Below are positions 59,448 through 64,000 of a DNA stretch of 64,000 nt, piece by piece. The translations under genes and the position numbers were made by a program. Each line of letters opens with the position of its first letter. Position 1 is the stretch's first letter. This DNA is from DASXTC01 sp036505635 (GTDB taxonomy: Bacteria > Acidobacteriota > Polarisedimenticolia > JACPZX01 > DASXTC01), in assembly GCA_036505635.1 (NCBI GenBank), contig DASXTC010000010.1, positions 1-64,000 of the forward strand, read 5' to 3'. The notes beneath the pieces are model-generated. The model saw nothing but the letters and a program-made list of their open reading frames with translations. It was not told the origin of the DNA and searched no databases.

Positions 59448-60646
59448 CGTCACTCGAGTCATTCACGGGGGGGCAGGCCGTCGCGGTGGACTTCACGGCG
59501 ATCGAGAGGGAGCTTGCCGGACTCTGGAAGGCTGCCTCCACGCCCTCAGGCAATGAGGGCGCGCCCGCGGTGATGCGCGCCTGCCAGCTCAACCTCGTGA
59601 TCCTCTGCATCGGAGGGCGTGAGGCGACCCGGGCCACGACCACCGTCGCCGCCGTCACGCGCGTGAGGCCGAGCCGCGTGCTGATGGCGGTGCTCGAGCC
59701 TGAGGAGTCCTCTGAACGCCTCGATGCGTCGATCTCGGCTCTCTGCTCCTTCACGCCGGGGGCCGGGCTGGGGAAGGTGGTCTGCTGCGAGCAGATCACG
59801 ATCACGGCGTCCAGGGGAGCCGCGCGGCGCCTGGCGGGGGCGGTGCTGCCTCTCCTCCTGCCCGATCTTCCGGTGGTGCTGTGGCGCCCGGGGGATCCCG
59901 ATCCGCTCTCCGATGACGAGGACGATCCGGCGGCGGACCCTTCCTCGCGACTGACGAGCGCGGCCGACAGGGTCGTGATCGACTCGAGACGCCTGAGAGA
60001 CGCCGCGGGAGGGTTCCGGCGGCTCGTCTCCCTCACCTGCGTCCTGAGCGATCTGGCGTGGCACCACCTCCGGGGCTGGCGCGAGCTGACGGCCGGCCTG
60101 TTCGACGGGCCGGTGTTCGAGGGGTACCCCCGGAAGATCGAGAGGATCCGCGTCGAGTACACCGCGGGGGAGGACGATGCGCGGCAGGAGCGGGAGGGGA
60201 GGACCGAGGCGTTCCTCCTGGCCTGCTGGGTCGCGTCGAGGCTCGGATGGGAGCCCGCGCCGGCCGGCGGCGAAGAGGCCGGCGCCGGCGTGGACCGGTT
60301 CGACTTGTGGCGCCAGGGCTCGGAGGCGGCCACGGTCATCCTCTGCCGCGTCGACGAGGGCCGGCGCGAAGGAGGTACGGGGAGAGGACGGGTGAGCTCG
60401 CTGTCGCTCGAGACGCCGGAGGCCGTATTCATGTTGCGTCGCTCAGGCGAGGCCGACTGCGTGACGGCGACCGTGACCCTGCCGCTGGCCTGCCCCGTGC
60501 CGCGGACGGCCCGCATCGTCGAGCGGGAGGAATCGGCTCTGCTCTGCCGCGTCCTGGAGAGCGGGGGGCGCGACGCGGTCTACGATGAGGCCCTGGCGCT
60601 CGCCGCCAGGCTGCTCGCGGTGCGCTCCTGGGAGACGGCCGCATGA
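59444..60646 (+). CDS. opcA: OpcA, glucose-6-phosphate dehydrogenase assembly/activator protein
   Basis: 400 residues from a GTG overlapping the zwf stop (GTGA). The N-terminal half (AVMRACQLNLVILCIG, ITASRGAARRLAGAVLPLL) and the characteristic LPDLPVVLWRPGDPDP, RVVIDSRRLRD, LSDLAWHHLRGWRELTAGLFD stretches match the OpcA family known from cyanobacteria and actinobacteria. There it promotes assembly and activation of glucose-6-phosphate dehydrogenase. Cytosolic. Its own stop overlaps the pgl ATG. Confidence 0.93.
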   Translation: MTSLESFTGGQAVAVDFTAIERELAGLWKAASTPSGNEGAPAVMRACQLNLVILCIGGREATRATTTVAAVTRVRPSRVLMAVLEPEESSERLDASISALCSFTPGAGLGKVVCCEQITITASRGAARRLAGAVLPLLLPDLPVVLWRPGDPDPLSDDEDDPAADPSSRLTSAADRVVIDSRRLRDAAGGFRRLVSLTCVLSDLAWHHLRGWRELTAGLFDGPVFEGYPRKIERIRVEYTAGEDDARQEREGRTEAFLLACWVASRLGWEPAPAGGEEAGAGVDRFDLWRQGSEAATVILCRVDEGRREGGTGRGRVSSLSLETPEAVFMLRRSGEADCVTATVTLPLACPVPRTARIVEREESALLCRVLESGGRDAVYDEALALAARLLAVRSWETAA

Positions 60647-61413
60647 GCCCGATGCCCACGCCCGGCCCGATCAACGAAGCCCCGCTGCGGATCGAGATCT
60701 GCAAGGACGGCGAGGACCTGGCACGCCACGCGGCGGGTCTGTTCGTCGCGCTCGCCGGCAAGGCTCTGGGGGCCCGCAGGCAGTTCACGGTGGCTCTCGC
60801 GGGGGGCCGGACCCCTCGCAGGATGTACGAGCTGCTCACCGAGGACCACTACGCCTACCAGGTCGTCTGGCCGGCGGTGCGGATCTTCTGGAGCGACGAA
60901 CGGTGCGTGGCGCCGGACGACGGGCGCAGCAACTACCGGATGGCCCTCGAGACGATGCTGTCAAAGGTGAAGGTACCACCTGGCAACATCCACCGGATGA
61001 AGGGGGAGGAGGACCCTGCGTCGGCCGCCGCGTCCTGCGAGAAGGATCTGCGCGATCGGTTCGACGGCCCGCCCCGGATCGATCTCATCCTGCTCGGCAT
61101 GGGGACCGACGGCCACGTGGCGTCGCTTTTTCCGGCCAGCCCCGCGCTCGAGGAGAGAGAGAGTCTCGTGACCGTCTCGCGGGATCCGGAAGGGCTGGCG
61201 AGGCTGACCTACACCCTGCCCCTGATCAACGCCGCCCGCGCCGTGGCGATCCTCGTGTCGGGCGAAGAGAAGGCTCCGATGCTGCGGCGCGTCCTCGGTG
61301 CCGGCGCCCGCGATGAAGGACTGCCGGTGCAGCGGGTGAGGCCGGCCGACGGCCAGCTCATCTGGCTCCTCGATCAGGCCGCCGGGTCGACACTGGAGTC
61401 GCCTCACGCTTAG
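60643..61413 (+). CDS. pgl: 6-phosphogluconolactonase
   Basis: 256 residues. It hydrolyses 6-phosphogluconolactone, the zwf product. Conserved motifs: VALAGGRTPRRMYELL, IFWSDERCVAPDDGRSNYRM and LILLGMGTDGHVASLFP. The ATG overlaps the opcA stop (ATGA), completing a coupled three-gene oxidative pentose phosphate operon. It converges with the transketolase gene over a 41-nt gap. Confidence 0.95.
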   Translation: MSPMPTPGPINEAPLRIEICKDGEDLARHAAGLFVALAGKALGARRQFTVALAGGRTPRRMYELLTEDHYAYQVVWPAVRIFWSDERCVAPDDGRSNYRMALETMLSKVKVPPGNIHRMKGEEDPASAAASCEKDLRDRFDGPPRIDLILLGMGTDGHVASLFPASPALEERESLVTVSRDPEGLARLTYTLPLINAARAVAILVSGEEKAPMLRRVLGAGARDEGLPVQRVRPADGQLIWLLDQAAGSTLESPHA

Positions 61414-61454
61414 CCCGGGATCGGCAGCGATGCCTCGCCACGCGATCCCCGCCT

Positions 61455-63479
61455 CTACAGCGACTCCCGGATCCTCGCCGCGATCTTCGCTCCGGTGAAG
61501 CCGAAGTTTTCGGCAAGAGCCTTGTAGGGGGCCGACGCGCCGAACCGATCCATGCCGATGACGACGGCCGAGCGCCCCGCAATCTCCGCCCATCCCTGAG
61601 GCACGGCCGCCTCGACAACCGCAACCCGCACCGCCGGCTCGTCGGCGGGGACCACGTGCGCCCGGTATTCGGGGGCCTGCATCTCGAACATCTCGACGCA
61701 CGGCATCGAGACCACGCGCGCCGGCACACCCTCCGCCTCGAGAATCGCGCGAGCCTCCAGGGATGGGGCCACCTCCGAGCCGGTCGCGACGATGACCACC
61801 CTGGGGGGCTCCACAGAGGCCTCCATCAGGATGTATCCGCCCCGGAAGAAGACATCCGGTCCGAACGGCTCGGGGGAGGCGCCATGGTCCAGCGCGGGCA
61901 GATCCTGGCGTGTCAGGACGATCAGAGTGGGGCCATGACGGCGCTTCAGGGCGTGGGCCCAGGCCAGCGCCGTCTCGAGCCCGTCGGCCGGGCGCACCAC
62001 GTGAAGGTTCGGCATCGCGCGCAGCGACGCGAGGTGCTCGATAGGCTGGTGCGTGGGGCCATCCTCGCCCAGGAAGACGCTGTCGTGCGTGAAGACGTGG
62101 ATGACCTGCAGCTCCGACAGCGCGGCCAGCCTGATCGCCGGACGCATGTAGTCCGAAAAGATGAGGAAGGTCGATCCATAGGGGATGAAGGCGCCGTAAT
62201 AGGCCAGCCCGTTGACCACCGCGCCCATCCCGTGCTCACGTACTCCCCAGGCGATGTTGCGTCCGGTGAGGGCGCCCGGCCCGACCGGGGGGGATCCCTT
62301 GACGACCGTCTTGGTCGACTCGACCAGGTCGGCCGCACCCCCCACCACCGACGGCACCAGCTCCGCGACCTTCTGGAAGATCTTGCCGCCGTGGGAGCGG
62401 GTGGCTCCAGCCTCTCGGGGCGCCCCCTCCAGCAGCCTGGCGGCGATGTCGTCGGGGACCGCGCGGGTCAGGTGATCCGAGAGAACCCTGGCCCGTTCCG
62501 GCTCCCGGGCGCGGAACCTCTCGAGCCGGGCGAACCACCGCTCGCGTTCCAGCCTCAGCTCGGCGGCCCGGGCCGCGAAGAGATCCTTGACCTCCTTCGG
62601 GACGAGGAAGAGCGGCTCCTCCGGCCAGCCCAGCGCGCGCTTGGTCGCCGAGGTCTCGTCCTTGCCGAGCGGCGAACCGTGCGCTCCCGGCGTGTCGTGC
62701 TTGCCCGGTGAGCCTTGCGCGATGTGGGTCCTCGCCACGATGAGCGAGGGGCGCCCGGTCTCCCTCTGCGCCGCCTCGATCGCCGAGGCGATCGCCGCGT
62801 GGTCGTGGCCATCGATGCGCTGGACGTGCCACCCGTATGCCTCGAACCTCATCCCGACGTCCTCGGTGAAGGTGATCTCGGTGGGACCGTCGATGCTGAT
62901 GTGGTTGTCGTCGTAGATGAAGACGATGTTTCCCAACGCCAGATGTCCGGCGATCGAGGCGGCCTCCGACGCCACCCCCTCCATGAGGTCACCGTCGCTG
63001 CAGATGGCGTAGACGAAGTGATCGATAATGGGGAGCTCCGGCGTGTTGACCCGCGCGGCCAGCATCCTGGCGCCCAGCGCCATCCCGACGGCGTTGCCGA
63101 AGCCCTGGCCGAGCGGTCCGGTCGTCACCTCCACCCCGGGCAGGCACCACCTCTCCGGGTGTCCCGGTGTGCGGCTCCCCCACTGCCGGAAGCTCATGAG
63201 ATCTTCCAGGGTCACCTCGTAGCCCGACAGATGCAGCAGCGAGTAGAGGAGCATGCACCCGTGTCCGGCCGACAGCACGAAGCGGTCGCGGTTGGGCCAG
63301 AGCGGATCGGCTGGATCGTGCTTCAGATAGCGGGACCAGAGGACGTACGCATAGTCGGCCGCCCCCATTGGCAGCCCGGGGTGCCCGCTCCTGGCCTTCT
63401 CCACCGCGTCGACCGACAGCATCTTGATGGTGTTGACCGCGAGGCGCGCCAGATCGATCCCTGCCATCTTCGTCTCCAT
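61455..63479 (-). CDS. tkt: Transketolase
   Basis: 674 residues, full length. It moves two-carbon units between sugar phosphates in the non-oxidative pentose phosphate pathway, using thiamine diphosphate. Visible motifs: KARSGHPGLPMGAADYAYVLW (substrate-binding His), CSDGDLMEGVASEAASIAGH with a downstream DDNHISIDG (ThDP motif), GVREHGMGAVVNG and FSDYMRPAIRLAAL, HDSVFLGEDGPTHQPIEHL. GGAGG lies 7 nt before the ATG. It faces the zwf-opcA-pgl operon. Confidence 0.97.
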   Translation of the reverse strand: METKMAGIDLARLAVNTIKMLSVDAVEKARSGHPGLPMGAADYAYVLWSRYLKHDPADPLWPNRDRFVLSAGHGCMLLYSLLHLSGYEVTLEDLMSFRQWGSRTPGHPERWCLPGVEVTTGPLGQGFGNAVGMALGARMLAARVNTPELPIIDHFVYAICSDGDLMEGVASEAASIAGHLALGNIVFIYDDNHISIDGPTEITFTEDVGMRFEAYGWHVQRIDGHDHAAIASAIEAAQRETGRPSLIVARTHIAQGSPGKHDTPGAHGSPLGKDETSATKRALGWPEEPLFLVPKEVKDLFAARAAELRLERERWFARLERFRAREPERARVLSDHLTRAVPDDIAARLLEGAPREAGATRSHGGKIFQKVAELVPSVVGGAADLVESTKTVVKGSPPVGPGALTGRNIAWGVREHGMGAVVNGLAYYGAFIPYGSTFLIFSDYMRPAIRLAALSELQVIHVFTHDSVFLGEDGPTHQPIEHLASLRAMPNLHVVRPADGLETALAWAHALKRRHGPTLIVLTRQDLPALDHGASPEPFGPDVFFRGGYILMEASVEPPRVVIVATGSEVAPSLEARAILEAEGVPARVVSMPCVEMFEMQAPEYRAHVVPADEPAVRVAVVEAAVPQGWAEIAGRSAVVIGMDRFGASAPYKALAENFGFTGAKIAARIRESL

Positions 63480-63659
63480 GACGGGTCCTCCGCCCTGTAT
63501 CCCGTATAATGAGCGACGCCTGCGCGGGTCCCCGGCGAAGTGTCGAGGCCGCGGGGAGGCCGGCCCGACGTGGACAGACTATCATGGCGTGCGATCTCTG
63601 GCGGCGCGGGGGGCGCACGGTTTTGCGCGGTCTGGCCCCCGCGGAGGCCAGGCAGGGGC

Positions 63660-63688
63660 CTGACATCGCGCCCCGGATCGGGCATAAT
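63660..63688 (+). promoter_or_regulatory. Sigma-70-like promoter for the oxidoreductase operon
   Basis: CTGACA (63660-63665), exact 17-nt spacer, CATAAT (63683-63688). One mismatch in each hexamer; 119 nt from the korA-like ATG. The rest of the 328-nt interval (63480-63807) holds a lone TATAAT at 63505-63510 without a -35, and no gene. Confidence 0.6.
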
Positions 63689-63807
63689 GACGTTCCTCGT
63701 GCGGGCATCGGCAAGGCACATCGGATACGAGGGAATCCCTGCCCTGCCGGGCGCCCGGACGGACCCGGCCCGGAAGTGGATAGGATGACGACACAGCGAG
63801 GACACGG

Positions 63808-64000
63808 ATGACACCGCAGAGCGTCGAGGTGCCGGATAAGGTTGCCGTCGAGAAGATCGAGCGGGTCGTGGTGCGGCTCGCCGGAGACTCGGGTGACGGG
63901 ATCCAGCTCAGTGGCAACCAGCTCAGCACCGCGTCGGCGATCGCCGGCAACGACCTGAGCACACTGCCGGATTTTCCGGCCGAGATCCGCGCGCCGGCAG
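63808..64000 (+). CDS. korA: 2-oxoacid:ferredoxin oxidoreductase alpha subunit (5' end)
   Basis: The first 64 codons: after a short leader, RVVVRLAGDSGDGIQLSGNQ and TLPDFPAEIRAPA match the start of the KorA/OorA-type fused gamma-alpha subunit. The enzyme converts 2-oxoglutarate (or related 2-oxoacid) and CoA to acyl-CoA with ferredoxin. Specificity cannot be assigned from this fragment. The remainder lies off the right edge. Confidence 0.85.
   Translation, partial: MTPQSVEVPDKVAVEKIERVVVRLAGDSGDGIQLSGNQLSTASAIAGNDLSTLPDFPAEIRAPA

Noticed and set aside
63505..63510. TATAAT as a promoter for an unseen plus-strand gene
   Set aside because: No -35 hexamer at suitable distance and no credible frame downstream before the korA promoter.
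1..64000. CRISPR arrays, tRNA or rRNA genes, prophage or complete insertion sequences
   Set aside because: No regularly spaced repeats, tRNA-like T-loop contexts, rRNA segments, transposase or phage structural proteins were seen when reading intergenic stretches.

Overview
The window is a high-GC bacterial chromosome segment, densely packed and with no recognisable rRNA, tRNA, CRISPR array, phage or complete insertion sequence. The gene set best fits an Acidobacteriota-like organism or a neighbouring phylum: a large ECF-family sigma factor followed by a Ser/Thr kinase with TPR repeats, an Sdh1-type succinate dehydrogenase, exosortase K, a cyclic-glucan-synthase-like giant, fused alpha/beta 2-oxoacid dehydrogenase E1, and OpcA beside glucose-6-phosphate dehydrogenase. 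This assignment is an inference. No marker gene in the window settles it.

Layout. 1-1467: end of an sdhC-sdhA operon (minus). 1576-6869: a tight minus-strand run of EF-hand protein, chalcone-isomerase-like protein, KaiC, two KaiB proteins and a PAS/histidine-kinase-like protein whose phospho-acceptor His is Thr. 7021-19323: a minus-strand stress and envelope region. It holds an SH3-like/glycine-zipper lipoprotein, small membrane proteins, an M48 protease, superoxide dismutase with YtxH and DUF948-like proteins, BON-domain protein with an AI-2E-family permease, a class A PBP, OmpA and a DUF3494 ice-binding-like lipoprotein. Three of these genes (M48 protease, PBP, DUF3494) are preceded by copies of one dispersed repeat. 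19593-21605: RsbT, a histidine kinase with an RsbU/KaiA-like N-terminal domain, and a NarL-type regulator. 21960-31356: a DUF1579 protein, then an 8.5-kb NdvB-like glucan synthase whose upstream end abuts two gene remnants. 31370-36240: a VIT/vWA protein with a C-terminal anchor, exosortase K, and a CreB/CreC-like two-component pair. 36406-39581: secreted proteins. 39697-43204: ECF sigma factor plus TPR kinase. 43260-49879: copper-type P-ATPase, EamA transporter, EVE protein, thioredoxin/NHL protein, YceI and a secreted protein. 49965-57864: S9 peptidase, fused E1, porin-like protein, RluA and two uncharacterised proteins. 57933-63479: zwf-opcA-pgl facing transketolase (pentose phosphate pathway). 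63808-end: start of a 2-oxoacid:ferredoxin oxidoreductase alpha subunit.

The most unusual element is the RsbT / RsbU_N-kinase / response-regulator trio. In described systems RsbT activates an RsbU phosphatase through RsbU's N-terminal domain. Here that domain appears to be fused to a histidine kinase directly downstream of rsbT, which suggests a stress signal feeding a two-component output. Next are the six-gene Kai operon with its His-less kinase, and the compact one-substrate exosortase K locus beside a glucan synthase.

Hand counts of three 60-base lines show 48-55% GC in the kai genes (lines 3421 and 4021) against 73% in the opcA gene (line 60001), so base composition is not uniform.
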